Part shown: positions 1 through 7,650 of the stretch, piece after piece
How the letters are laid out: each line of letters opens with the position of its first letter
Position numbering within the stretch: position 1 is the first letter of the stretch
Assembly (NCBI GenBank): GCA_023437485.1
Contig: JAEZGB010000183.1
Coordinates: forward strand, 1-34,473
DNA: 34,473 nucleotides
Direction: 5' to 3'
Source: Bacteroidota bacterium
Lineage (GTDB): Bacteria; Bacteroidota; Bacteroidia; Flavobacteriales; Flavobacteriaceae
Notes under the pieces: model-generated
Databases searched by the model: none
Told to the model about the DNA's origin: nothing
Seen by the model: only the letters and a program-made list of their open reading frames with translations
Made by a program: the position numbers and the translations under genes

Positions 1-510
1 GTATTTGGAGTTTTCAACGCTGTCGGGGCCGCGTTACAATTAGGGGCCCTAATGCTGATTGCGATGATTTTCAAAAATGTGAAAAAACATTTGCCGCCAG
101 TTTCGCAAAGCCTCGCGTGGTTGATGATCCTGGCGGGTTTGTCATTATTGATGAAGGCCGTTTTCCAGGGCCTTTCAACCTGGCCCGAAATTGCCGATGC
201 ATCGCTGAAGGTTCGTCCCTTTGCCATTGGTTTCATCCACCTGACCATGTTGGGAGCCGTATCTGGGATCCTCTTGTTCCTTGTGGGCCAAAATTTTCCC
301 GTCGCACAAAAATCATTTTCCTGGAAGACCGGAACCGCACTCTTTTGCGCAGGATTTATCGGCACCGAAGCCCTGATCTTCCTGCAAGGCTTTCATGAAT
401 TTGCAAGGCAACCGCAGACGACATTTTTTCCTGTATTGTTGTTGGGCTTCACTTTATTGCTTACGGCAGGTATTGGATTTTTCTTGGCCGCTGCGGCAAA
501 TCGCACATGA
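1..510 (+). CDS. Polytopic membrane protein, 5' end missing
   Basis: The reading frame is open from the first base of the window, so the gene starts upstream and only its last 169 codons are seen; the first ATG in frame (position 52) is probably internal. The visible part has about five hydrophobic segments with short loops, including one with the sequence FIHLTMLGAVSG that carries a conserved-looking histidine. It ends in a membrane helix followed by AAAANRT. I do not recognise the family. A haem-binding or oxidase-like membrane protein is possible because of the His in a helix, but this is a guess. The following decarboxylase-like gene begins 50 bases later on the same strand, so the two may be co-transcribed. 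Confidence 0.7.
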   Translation, partial: VFGVFNAVGAALQLGALMLIAMIFKNVKKHLPPVSQSLAWLMILAGLSLLMKAVFQGLSTWPEIADASLKVRPFAIGFIHLTMLGAVSGILLFLVGQNFPVAQKSFSWKTGTALFCAGFIGTEALIFLQGFHEFARQPQTTFFPVLLLGFTLLLTAGIGFFLAAAANRT

Positions 511-560
511 TTTCCATCATAGTTTTTTATTCCCGTTCGGTCGAAATTTGACAAAAAATA

Positions 561-1814
561 ATGAGGATGAAATTCTGGAAAAAATTAAGCGCTGCAAAAC
601 GCACCGAACAAATCAGGGCGGCTTTGGCGCAAAACGTTGATTTTTCCACTGACCCGGCACTGGGTTATCCCGTGTCGCAGCTGGACGGCCGCATTTTTCC
701 CAAAGAGGTTCCCTTTTTGGACGATGCGCCCTCATTGCAGGTTTTTGTGGCAAACCCCAATCACATCGGTTGTCATACATATGGCGCCTCTGAAAGTGTG
801 TTCAAAGGCACCCAGGAACTGGAGCGGATGGTGCTGAATATTGTTGCGGCAGATATTCTCAAAGCCGAAGACAACGGTTTTGACGGCTATATCGCATCGG
901 GCGGAACAGAGGCCAATATACAGGCAATCTGGATTTATCGGAACCACTTTATCAATCAATATAACGCGCGGCCGGACCAGATCGCCATCGTCGCATCGGA
1001 AGATACGCATTACTCGATTCCCAAGGCGGGCAACCTGCTCGGTTTGGACTGGCTCCGGATTCCGGTTGATCCGGATACTCGCGCCATGCAATCCGCTGAA
1101 TTGGAGCGCATCGTCTCAAAAGCCGTGTGTGAAGGCAAGAAATACTTGATAGCGGTGTCCAATATGGGAACCACAATGTTTGGTTCGGTAGACGATCCTT
1201 CTATTTTTAGCAGCGTTTTTGAGAGGCTGGGGTTGGCCTTCAAGATGCACATTGACGGTGCGTACGGCGGATTTGTGTATCCCTTCAGTAACCCGGAAAG
1301 CACGATAAATTTCCAGGACCCAAATATCAGCTCGTTTACCATCGATGCCCACAAAATGCTGCAGGCGCCTTACGGGACGGGGATTTTTATCTGTCGGAAG
1401 GGCCTTATCCAAAACACGCTTACCAAAGAGGCCGAATACGTGGAGGGCCTTGATCTCACCCTGTGCGGAAGCCGGTCAGGTTCCAATGCGGTTGCGGTTT
1501 GGATGATCCTGCATGCATACGGGCCGCACGGCTGGTTTGAGAAAATCAGCATTTTGCAGATGCGTACCACATGGCTGTGCCGGCGTTTGGATGAGTGCGA
1601 CATTTCCTTCTTCCGGGATCCTTTTATGAACATTGTCACTATACGCGCCGAACACATCCCGGATCAGGTGGCCAAAAAATTCGGGCTTGTGCCGCAAACC
1701 CACGGTAGCGGGAACAAGTGGTTCAAAGTAGTGATTATGGAGCATGTTGAGGTGGAACAACTCTCAGCCCTGGTGGACGAAATCTCGCGCGCAAAGGCGA
1801 ATATTCCGGCATAA
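561..1814 (+). CDS. PLP-dependent group II decarboxylase-like enzyme
   Basis: 417-residue fold-type I PLP enzyme of the glutamate/tyrosine/aromatic amino-acid decarboxylase group. Visible motifs are SGGTEAN in the phosphate-binding region, HIDGAYGG with Asp232 (contacts the pyridine nitrogen) and DAHKM with Lys265, the Schiff-base lysine. The family removes the alpha-carboxyl group of an amino acid in the cytoplasm; the substrate cannot be read from sequence. ATG at 561 is used; a second ATG at 567 is equally possible and no ribosome-binding site decides between them. There is no clear TAnnTTTG element in the 50-base gap to the upstream membrane protein gene, consistent with co-transcription. 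A lyase acting on a modified amino acid or an aminotransferase-like function is the main alternative. Confidence 0.85.
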   Translation: MRMKFWKKLSAAKRTEQIRAALAQNVDFSTDPALGYPVSQLDGRIFPKEVPFLDDAPSLQVFVANPNHIGCHTYGASESVFKGTQELERMVLNIVAADILKAEDNGFDGYIASGGTEANIQAIWIYRNHFINQYNARPDQIAIVASEDTHYSIPKAGNLLGLDWLRIPVDPDTRAMQSAELERIVSKAVCEGKKYLIAVSNMGTTMFGSVDDPSIFSSVFERLGLAFKMHIDGAYGGFVYPFSNPESTINFQDPNISSFTIDAHKMLQAPYGTGIFICRKGLIQNTLTKEAEYVEGLDLTLCGSRSGSNAVAVWMILHAYGPHGWFEKISILQMRTTWLCRRLDECDISFFRDPFMNIVTIRAEHIPDQVAKKFGLVPQTHGSGNKWFKVVIMEHVEVEQLSALVDEISRAKANIPA

Positions 1815-1843
1815 AAAAAGACCATCTTGCAAAAGATGGTCTT
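1813..1843 (-). terminator. Rho-independent terminator of tRNA-Arg
   Basis: A perfect 9-bp stem (GACCATCTT at 1820-1828 with AAGATGGTC at 1833-1841) with a 4-nt loop. Read on the minus strand it is followed by seven T residues, so it ends the tRNA-Arg transcript. On the plus strand only two T residues follow, so it would be a weak terminator for the decarboxylase gene, whose stop codon it abuts. Confidence 0.85.
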
Positions 1844-1848
1844 CCGGG

Positions 1849-1920
1849 TAGCCTCGCCAGGAATCGAACCTGGATCAAATGTTTAGGAAACATCTATTCT
1901 ATCCGTTGAACTACGAGGCC
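1849..1920 (-). tRNA. tRNA-Arg (anticodon CCU)
   Basis: A complete 72-nt cloverleaf can be folded. Acceptor stem GGCCTCG pairs with CGAGGCT (one G-U pair), D stem GTTC/GAAT, anticodon stem GATGT/ACATT with loop TTCCTAA (anticodon CCT in DNA, reads AGG), a 4-nt variable loop, and T stem CCAGG/CCTGG with loop TTCGATT. The discriminator is A and CCA is not encoded. It is followed immediately by its terminator. Upstream there is only a one-mismatch -7 element (TAATTTCG on the minus strand). Confidence 0.95.
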
Positions 1921-1991
1921 GCATTGACGGCGCGAAATTAGTAAAAATTTGCGTATTATGAAATGTTGGGAGGGAAGTTAGTGTGATCAAA

Positions 1992-2012
1992 GTCGAATGT
2001 CGAACGTCGATC
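1992..2012. repeat. Degenerate heptamer tract, type B (GTCGAAY)
   Basis: Three consecutive 7-bp units GTCGAAT, GTCGAAC, GTCGATC. The same unit family, in reverse orientation, occurs at 29936-29963 downstream of glmS. Confidence 0.7.
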
Positions 2013-2139
2013 CGAGCCCGAAGGGCGAACCGTACGAAGCGATGGCGAAGTAAATGTCGAAAGAAGCAAACAAGAAGTTTTTTGACTTTGGAAGGGGTTG
2101 TAATGGTAAAAGTTTGTGAAGTTTTATTCCATAGACGCC

Positions 2140-2266
2140 CGGGCTGGACTATTACAAGCTGAAGGCTGGAAGCTGACAGCTGAGAGCATCGATTTATTTG
2201 ATGGTTTTCCCTCACCGCAATATCGCTCCGGATCGCGACCTTGCAGGGAGGCGGGTGGGGGCCGCG
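2140..2266. repeat. 127-bp direct repeat, copy 1
   Basis: Begins CGGGCTGGACTA and ends GGTGGGGGCCGCG; matched by 2304-2430 at the same length, with seven mismatches by my alignment. Six of these lie in the first 45 nt. The 5' part contains four type-A heptamers (2157-2184: AGCTGAA, GGCTGGA, AGCTGAC, AGCTGAG). The 3' 82 nt is GC-rich, differs from copy 2 by one base and includes the near-palindrome CGCTCCGGATCG. Confidence 0.9.
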
Positions 2267-2303
2267 TCGAGTTGAATTTTTGAATATCTAAACTATTAAG
2301 CTC

Positions 2304-2430
2304 CGGGCTGGACTATAACAAACTGAAGGCTTATAGCTGACAGCTGATAGCATCGATTTATTTGATGGTTTTCCCTCACCGCAGTATCGCTCCGGATCGC
2401 GACCTTGCAGGGAGGCGGGTGGGGGCCGCG
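2304..2430. repeat. 127-bp direct repeat, copy 2
   Basis: Second copy of the 2140-2266 repeat, 37 bp after the end of copy 1, same orientation and length. Its heptamer tract is at 2321-2348 (AACTGAA, GGCTTAT, AGCTGAC, AGCTGAT). No coding potential, no terminal inverted repeats and no transposase gene accompany it. Confidence 0.9.
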
Positions 2431-2489
2431 AGCCCCAAAAATGTATTGAAGTCCTCTGACCTGAGAAGAGATGTGGGCTGAATTAAACT

Positions 2490-2519
2490 AAAAAAAGCCA
2501 TCGTTTCCGATGGCTTTTT
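2490..2519 (-). terminator. Terminator of tRNA-Asn
   Basis: Seven-bp stem GCCATCG (2497-2503) / CGATGGC (2508-2514) with a TTTC loop, flanked by an A run on the left and T run on the right. On the minus strand the stem is followed by seven T residues, 3 nt after the tRNA-Asn 3' end. The flanking runs make it potentially bidirectional, but no plus-strand gene ends here. Confidence 0.85.
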
Positions 2520-2522
2520 AAG

Positions 2523-2596
2523 CTCCCCCTCTTGGGCTCGAACCAAGGACCCTCTGATTAACAGTCAGATGCTCTAACCAACTGAGCTAAGGAGGA
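2523..2596 (-). tRNA. tRNA-Asn (anticodon GUU)
   Basis: Complete 74-nt cloverleaf: acceptor TCCTCCT/AGGGGGA (one U-G pair), D stem GCTC/GAGC, anticodon stem TCTGA/TCAGA with loop CTGTTAA (anticodon GTT), 5-nt variable loop, T stem CTTGG/CCAAG with loop TTCGAGC. Discriminator G; CCA not encoded. Driven by its own promoter (2679-2707) and followed by its own terminator. Confidence 0.96.
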
Positions 2597-2678
2597 AACT
2601 GTATATTGTTGGTCTATACTCGCTAAGGAGGATAGGTGTGTCTTTAACTTTCTCGGCGTATGCCCTTAAAAGCGGTTG

Positions 2679-2707
2679 CAAATATAAGGCGAAAATCTAT
2701 TTTTCAA
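2679..2707 (-). promoter_or_regulatory. Bacteroidota-type promoter of tRNA-Asn
   Basis: On the minus strand TTG (2705-2707), an 18-nt spacer, then TATATTTG (2679-2686), a full match to the Bacteroidota TTG-N17-23-TAnnTTTG promoter. The predicted start leaves a leader of about 75 nt before the tRNA 5' end, to be removed by RNase P. Confidence 0.8.
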
Positions 2708-2735
2708 AATAATTTGGGGTAAATTTTCTTGAAAA

Positions 2736-4088
2736 TTATTTGCCGGTAATTGCTTTGTAAATATCGTTGCCGTTTGCGAACAAAACCAGTGCTATTAGAA
2801 GGAAAAATCCGGTCATCTGTGCATACTCCATAAATTTATCGCTCGGCTTGCGGCGCGTGATCATTTCATAAAGCAAAAACATGACATGGCCGCCGTCGAG
2901 TGCGGGAATAGGTAATAGGTTCATCACCCCCAGCATGATTGAAAGCAAAGCCGTAATGGTCCAAAAAGCTTCCCAGGACCAATGTTGCGGGAAAATGTCG
3001 TAAATCGCCTTAAAGCCCCCGACACCTTTGTAGGCACCCGTTTCGGGATTAAAGATTGCCTTGAGCTGTTTTCCATAACCCAAAAGTTGGTTTTTCCCTT
3101 TTTCAATGCCCACGGGAAATGACTCAAAGAAACCATATTTTTCCCGATTTACTTTGTACAATCCCAGCCGCTCCAAATTGTCGTAAGGAAGCGCGCCGGC
3201 ATATCCGATACCCATTTTGGCACTGTCATTCACCACCAGGGAAAGTTGCAGTTCCTGATCGCCCCGCTTTACCGTGACCGGTATAGTTTCGCCTTTCACG
3301 TTTTCCACCTCGGCAAGGACCTGGTCGGCGTACTGGATTTGTTTCCCGTTAAAATGGGTTATGATGTCCTTTGGCTGCACTTTCCCCGCATTAGGCGAAT
3401 CGTCCAGAGTGCCCGAAACCACGAACGGAATCCGCAGTTGTACCATTGCCATTTTTTCGCCCGAAAGCAATTGGTCTATAAAATTTACCGGAAGCTGAAT
3501 GGTTTTCCGTTGGCCTTCGCGTTCCACCTCAATGGATTTCCCCAGTAGGATTTTCTCGTTGAGTTCGTGGAATTTTTTTACCGGAGCGCCATCAACTGCT
3601 ACAATCCGGTCACCGGTTTCCAACCCGATTTTGCTTACCACCGGGTTCGCCACCCATATTCCGTCGTTTACGTCTTTGTTTTCAATATAAAGATCACCAT
3701 ACACGAAAGCCATCCCGATGTAAATGATAAACGCCAGGATGAAATTTACAGTAACGCCTCCCAACATGATAATGAGCCTTTGCCATGCCGGTTTGCTTCG
3801 GAATTCCCACGGTTTCGGCTGGAGGGACATCTGTTCCTTGTCCATGCTCTCGTCAATCATTCCCGCAATTTTAACGTATCCTCCAAGTGGAAGCCACCCG
3901 ATTCCGTATTCCGTTTCGCCAATTTTTTTCTTGAGCAGCGAGAATTTTACGTCAAAGAACAAATAAAATTTTTCCACGCGCGTTTTGAACGCTTTTGCGG
4001 GGATAAAGTGCCCTAATTCGTGCAGCACGATCAAAAGGGATAAGCTCAATAAGAACTGCGAGAGCTTTATAAAAATTTCCATATACAA
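2736..4088 (-). CDS. rseP: Site-2 intramembrane metalloprotease RseP
   Basis: 450-residue S2P-family zinc protease that cuts transmembrane segments, classically of anti-sigma factors, during envelope stress. The N-terminal helix carries HELGH with His23, Glu24 and His27 (zinc site). The second active-site motif, in NLLPIPALDGG, places the zinc-ligand Asp at residue 398. Two PDZ-like domains lie between (around residues 145-205, GLETGDRIVAVDG, and 220-290, VQPKDIITHFNG), as in E. coli RseP. Four or so membrane segments are visible at the termini. The protein starts MYMEIF; the ATG at Met3 is an alternative start. It is a single-gene unit with its own promoter and no rseA or sigma-E gene nearby, so its substrate here is not indicated. 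Confidence 0.95.
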   Translation of the reverse strand: MYMEIFIKLSQFLLSLSLLIVLHELGHFIPAKAFKTRVEKFYLFFDVKFSLLKKKIGETEYGIGWLPLGGYVKIAGMIDESMDKEQMSLQPKPWEFRSKPAWQRLIIMLGGVTVNFILAFIIYIGMAFVYGDLYIENKDVNDGIWVANPVVSKIGLETGDRIVAVDGAPVKKFHELNEKILLGKSIEVEREGQRKTIQLPVNFIDQLLSGEKMAMVQLRIPFVVSGTLDDSPNAGKVQPKDIITHFNGKQIQYADQVLAEVENVKGETIPVTVKRGDQELQLSLVVNDSAKMGIGYAGALPYDNLERLGLYKVNREKYGFFESFPVGIEKGKNQLLGYGKQLKAIFNPETGAYKGVGGFKAIYDIFPQHWSWEAFWTITALLSIMLGVMNLLPIPALDGGHVMFLLYEMITRRKPSDKFMEYAQMTGFFLLIALVLFANGNDIYKAITGK

Positions 4089-4099
4089 TGTTATGCCGG

Positions 4100-4126
4100 C
4101 AAAAATAGCGTTTTATGTGTAGTCAA
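4100..4126 (-). promoter_or_regulatory. Promoter of rseP
   Basis: On the minus strand TTG (4124-4126), a 16-nt spacer, then TATTTTTG (4100-4107), matching TAnnTTTG; the spacer is one base shorter than the usual range. The -7 element lies 11 nt upstream of the rseP start codon. Confidence 0.65.
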
Positions 4127-4189
4127 AAAGTAATGTGGGCCTGCGAATGGCTAAAAGTTTGTTAAGGTGTGGGTCTGAAAGGCTCCGCG

Positions 4190-6118
4190 CTAGTTCTTCA
4201 CAAACTTTAGTGTTTTTTGCCCCGCGCTGGTTATTATCGTCACAAAATGGATTCCGCCTGCCAGGGACGATACATCGTAACGTTCCGCTACAGGGGCTTT
4301 CCTGGTTATCTGTCTCAAAGCATTGTGAAACACTATCTCTTCCACGGTAACCCCGTCAGGCACCTGGACCTGTACAAAGTGCCCGGCCGGATTAGGGGCA
4401 AGTGAAATAGCTTCGATCAGGTCAAAACCGGCAGTATCCAGGGCCGCAGTCGAGTTCTTTGAGATAATGTCCTTGTTTGGGTTAAACAGCACCGAAGTTA
4501 CTTCAAAAGGCACATTGACAATGAATTGCTGGCCGTTCACCGTATGATCCACAATCAGATCGTACTGCTGTCCGCCCGCTCCAAAAATCCTGATGGGAAT
4601 CGGCATTTCAAAAAACGGCACCGAAAAATGCGAGGTAGTCTGGTTTACTGTAATCCTGGCTTGTCCTGGCGCAATGTTCTGCGCGGCAATGTTGTAAATA
4701 GGGTAACCTTGTTTATAAATCCAATCGTTAAAAAACTCATCAAGATCTTGGCCTGAAGCCGCTTCCAGATACGACTGAAGATCAGGGGTCAGCGCGTATG
4801 CAAACGCCAGTTCAGGTGCGTTGAGGTAGTTTTGGAGCCCCTGGAAAAATGCCTCGTCTCCCAATTTGAACCGAAGCATGTGCGCCACCATCGAGCCTTT
4901 GTTGTAGGTCAGCCTTCCACTAAAAATGCGGCCCACATTGAGCGCTTCGGCAGCGGTGAGATAAACCGCCCCACCGGATTGCGAGGTGATGTTGTCAATT
5001 TTGGCACCCTTCCACGCCGTGAAATTGGCAGGGCCGTCAAGTGCTTCCACCACAAGGCCTGACATGTATTCCGAAAACCCTTCATTGAGCCAGATATCGC
5101 GCCACGACCCGCAGGTAACCTTGTTGCCAAACCAGTGATGGCCCAACTCATGGGCAATCAGGCTTCGGCTGTACGCTCCCGATCCGCCGGCAGCCATAAA
5201 GGACACAGTTGTATGTTCCATTCCTCCGCCATAACTCCATTGCGCGTGCCCGTATTTCTCATCCCGAAACGGATAAGGGCCAAAAAGCTCCTCAAACAGG
5301 TTCATGATGGGAACCGTAACTGCCACGCTAGCCTGGTTAGCCGCGAGGGTCTCCGGGTAGGCATAATTGACAATGGGAAAAAACGGGCTTTCCGCTGTCC
5401 CAAGGCCCGCCTGCAACGTATAAACCGAATAATTGGTCACCGCAATGGCAATCAGGTAGGCGGGAATTGGATATCCGTGTTGGAAGTGCGTGGTTTTTTG
5501 CAGACCATTTATTACCTGTGACTGCTCCAGACCGTTGGAAACCGAAACATATTGCGCGGGAGCGGTAATAAACACGTCGATGTTGTCAATCTTGTCGTTA
5601 AGGTCCTGTTTGCACGGCCACCAATCCTTGGCGCCAAAAGGTTCCGACAATGTCCACAGGACCGGCGTACCATTGTGCTGGGCCGTGATAAAGGCCTGCT
5701 CGCCAAAAGCAGGCGCGCCGGAATAGGTGATTTCAACGGTGGCTGTAGCGCCCACTGGCAGCACGGAAGGAAGTGTAATGACGAGTTCATTGTTGGTGGC
5801 CTGTGAAAAGGCAAGGTCCACGCTGTTCATTTTCGCCGATGATACCGAAAGTTCATTGGTGAGGTCAAAGGTGACGGTGTTCAGGTTGGCAAGTGCATTA
5901 AAAGTCGTCGTTACTTTTCCGCTGATAAAGTATACCGCCGGGTCAACGGTAAATTCCAATTTGTGGTAAGTGATGTCGTAATTGGCCGTATTGGGGTTGG
6001 GCATGAAGGACAACAGCGATGACGCCGATTTCATTTCGCTCTCGGCAATCGACTCAACGTCCTGGGCAAAGAAGCTGGTACACATTAAAAGCGTGGCCAG
6101 CAATAAGTTATTTTTCAT
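4190..6118 (-). CDS. Secreted M1-family metallopeptidase with T9SS sorting domain
   Basis: 642-residue gluzincin aminopeptidase. An N-terminal signal peptide (MKNNLLLATLLMCTSFFAQ) is followed by the M1 beta-sheet domain and the catalytic domain with the exopeptidase motif GGGMEH, the zinc motif HELGH (His323, Glu324, His327) and the third ligand Glu346 in NEGFSEY, the correct 18-residue spacing. The last 70 or so residues (from LAPNPAGHF to GQKTLKFVKN) form a type A C-terminal sorting domain, which directs export across the outer membrane by the type IX system and removal of the domain. M1 enzymes release N-terminal residues from peptides; likely role is extracellular peptide scavenging. The region between catalytic and sorting domains is short, so the large C-terminal helical domain of intracellular M1 enzymes is reduced. 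Confidence 0.93.
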   Translation of the reverse strand: MKNNLLLATLLMCTSFFAQDVESIAESEMKSASSLLSFMPNPNTANYDITYHKLEFTVDPAVYFISGKVTTTFNALANLNTVTFDLTNELSVSSAKMNSVDLAFSQATNNELVITLPSVLPVGATATVEITYSGAPAFGEQAFITAQHNGTPVLWTLSEPFGAKDWWPCKQDLNDKIDNIDVFITAPAQYVSVSNGLEQSQVINGLQKTTHFQHGYPIPAYLIAIAVTNYSVYTLQAGLGTAESPFFPIVNYAYPETLAANQASVAVTVPIMNLFEELFGPYPFRDEKYGHAQWSYGGGMEHTTVSFMAAGGSGAYSRSLIAHELGHHWFGNKVTCGSWRDIWLNEGFSEYMSGLVVEALDGPANFTAWKGAKIDNITSQSGGAVYLTAAEALNVGRIFSGRLTYNKGSMVAHMLRFKLGDEAFFQGLQNYLNAPELAFAYALTPDLQSYLEAASGQDLDEFFNDWIYKQGYPIYNIAAQNIAPGQARITVNQTTSHFSVPFFEMPIPIRIFGAGGQQYDLIVDHTVNGQQFIVNVPFEVTSVLFNPNKDIISKNSTAALDTAGFDLIEAISLAPNPAGHFVQVQVPDGVTVEEIVFHNALRQITRKAPVAERYDVSSLAGGIHFVTIITSAGQKTLKFVKN

Positions 6119-6134
6119 TTATTGGGAATAACTG

Positions 6135-6142
6135 CAAATATA
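6135..6142 (-). promoter_or_regulatory. -7 promoter element of the M1 peptidase gene
   Basis: TATATTTG on the minus strand, an exact TAnnTTTG match, 16 nt upstream of the ATG. I found no TTG at the expected -33 distance. Confidence 0.6.
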
Positions 6143-6283
6143 GGAAAAGTAGACGGACCGCGTTGCTGCATCAAGCAGGACCGCTTCGCCGGGAATAGGA
6201 TACATTTCTCTGTGTTATCGCGGCATTTCTTTGTTCTTTTCTCTTTCTTCTTTTCTCATTCCTCTTTCTTGTTTTTTCTTCCT

Positions 6284-6291
6284 TAAATTTG
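6284..6291 (+). promoter_or_regulatory. -7 promoter element of serS
   Basis: TAAATTTG, an exact TAnnTTTG match, 19 nt upstream of the serS ATG. It follows a long T/C-rich stretch (about 6229-6283); the nearest TTG (6269-6271) is only 12 nt upstream, too close for a standard -33 element. Confidence 0.55.
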
Positions 6292-6310
6292 CTCCTCAAA
6301 AAAACCGAAG

Positions 6311-7582
6311 ATGTTACAGATAGCCTATATCAGGGAGAACAAGGAACGGGTGATAAAGGCTTTGGCCAAAAGGAACCTTGACGCGCAGGGAATTATTGAC
6401 GAGGTCCTGAAAATTGATGAGCAGCGCCGCGCGGTCCAGTCTGAACTCGAATCGGTATTGGCCGAATCCAACCGCCTCTCCAAGGACATCGGCGAGATGA
6501 TGAAATCCGGGGAGAAGTCAAAGGCGGCCATCCTCAAGGAAAAATCATCGCAACTCAAGGAAAAAAGCCGCGAACTCGGCGAGTCCAGCGAGTCCCTTGC
6601 GCAGGAACTTGCGCAAAAACTTTACGCAATCCCTAACCTCCCGGCAAGCATCGTCCCTGAAGGCAAAACGCCGGACGACAACCTAACCGTATTTCAATCG
6701 GGCAATATCCCCACACTTTTTGACGGCGCGATGCCACACTGGGAACTGGTCAAAAAATATGATATCATTGATTTTGAACTGGGTGTTAAAATCACGGGTG
6801 CTGGTTTTCCCGTTTACAAAGGTAAGGGCGCGAAACTCCAGCGGGCGTTGATCTCTTATTTCCTGGACAAAAATACAGCGGCGGGTTACAAGGAATATCA
6901 GGTTCCGCATTTGGTAAACGAGGCTTCAGGCTTTGGGACCGGCCAGCTTCCGGACAAGGAAGGCCAGATGTACCACGTAGGGCTTGACGATCTTTACCTG
7001 ATTCCAACGGCCGAGGTCCCGGTGACAAACCTCTTTCGCGATGTAATCATCCCCGAGGCAGAACTCCCGGTACTTTGCACAGGCTATACCCCGTGCTTTC
7101 GCCGTGAGGCAGGCTCTTATGGCGCGCACGTCCGCGGATTGAACAGGCTGCACCAGTTTGACAAAGTCGAGATTGTCCGGATTGAACATCCTGACAACTC
7201 CTACCAGGCGCTTGACGGAATGGTGGAACACGTCAAGACCATCCTTGACGAGTTGCAATTGCCCTACCGCGTTCTTAGGTTGTGCGGTGGCGATATGGGA
7301 TTCACATCGTCGCTTACCTATGATTTTGAAGTGTTTTCGACCGCGCAGGACCGTTGGTTGGAAATCAGTTCAGTGTCAAATTTTGAAACCTTCCAGGCCA
7401 ACAGGCTCAAATTGCGCTTCCGGGACAAGGACGGTAAAAATCAACTGGCCCACACCCTTAACGGCAGCTCGCTCGCACTGCCCCGCGTAATGGCCGGTAT
7501 CCTGGAGAATTATCAAACGCCACAAGGCATCCGCATCCCTGACGTGTTAAGGCCATATTGCGGTTTTGACATGATCGACTAG
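6311..7582 (+). CDS. serS: Serine--tRNA ligase
   Basis: 423-residue class II aminoacyl-tRNA synthetase charging tRNA-Ser (and tRNA-Sec where present). The N-terminal 100 or so residues are a charged helical hairpin, the tRNA-binding coiled-coil arm. The catalytic domain shows class II motif 2 (TPCFRREAGSYG) and motif 3 (NGSSLALPRVMAGILENYQ), with the Ser-binding TAEVP segment between. Length is normal for bacterial SerRS (420-430). The ATG at 6311 starts MLQIAYIREN, the usual N-terminus. It is the first gene of a same-strand run with the TPR protein, DUF4286, rsmA and mgtE; the 68-nt gap after it may contain a second promoter. Confidence 0.97.
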   Translation: MLQIAYIRENKERVIKALAKRNLDAQGIIDEVLKIDEQRRAVQSELESVLAESNRLSKDIGEMMKSGEKSKAAILKEKSSQLKEKSRELGESSESLAQELAQKLYAIPNLPASIVPEGKTPDDNLTVFQSGNIPTLFDGAMPHWELVKKYDIIDFELGVKITGAGFPVYKGKGAKLQRALISYFLDKNTAAGYKEYQVPHLVNEASGFGTGQLPDKEGQMYHVGLDDLYLIPTAEVPVTNLFRDVIIPEAELPVLCTGYTPCFRREAGSYGAHVRGLNRLHQFDKVEIVRIEHPDNSYQALDGMVEHVKTILDELQLPYRVLRLCGGDMGFTSSLTYDFEVFSTAQDRWLEISSVSNFETFQANRLKLRFRDKDGKNQLAHTLNGSSLALPRVMAGILENYQTPQGIRIPDVLRPYCGFDMID

Positions 7583-7650
7583 TTAAAATGCAATTGGCAT
7601 GCACCGCATTGGGGGCCAAAAGCGTTATATTAGTAATCAAATTTTTGCCA

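Larger units (their letters stand above)
1921..2489. other. Gene-free intergenic strip with repeats
   Basis: About 570 bases between the two tRNA genes with no convincing reading frame on either strand. It holds a type-B heptamer tract (1992-2012) and two copies of a 127-bp repeat (2140-2266 and 2304-2430), described separately. Nothing else was recognised. Confidence 0.7.

Noticed and set aside
1883..2215. 110-codon minus-strand open frame overlapping tRNA-Arg
   Set aside because: It runs through the tRNA gene and the repeat region, which shows it is not protein coding.
2140..2430. Insertion sequence or CRISPR array
   Set aside because: Only two 127-bp copies, no transposase, no terminal inverted repeats, no target-site duplication I can see, and no regular spacers or cas genes.
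2586..2632. Integration attachment site at tRNA-Asn
   Set aside because: The repeated piece is the 5' end of the tRNA, only 11 bp, while integrases typically use the anticodon or 3' half; there is no integrase or foreign block.
6187..6283. T/C-rich stretch before serS as a small RNA or riboswitch (T-box)
   Set aside because: No specifier stem, no T-box sequence and no terminator hairpin; it looks like plain AT-rich promoter DNA with a -7 element at the end.
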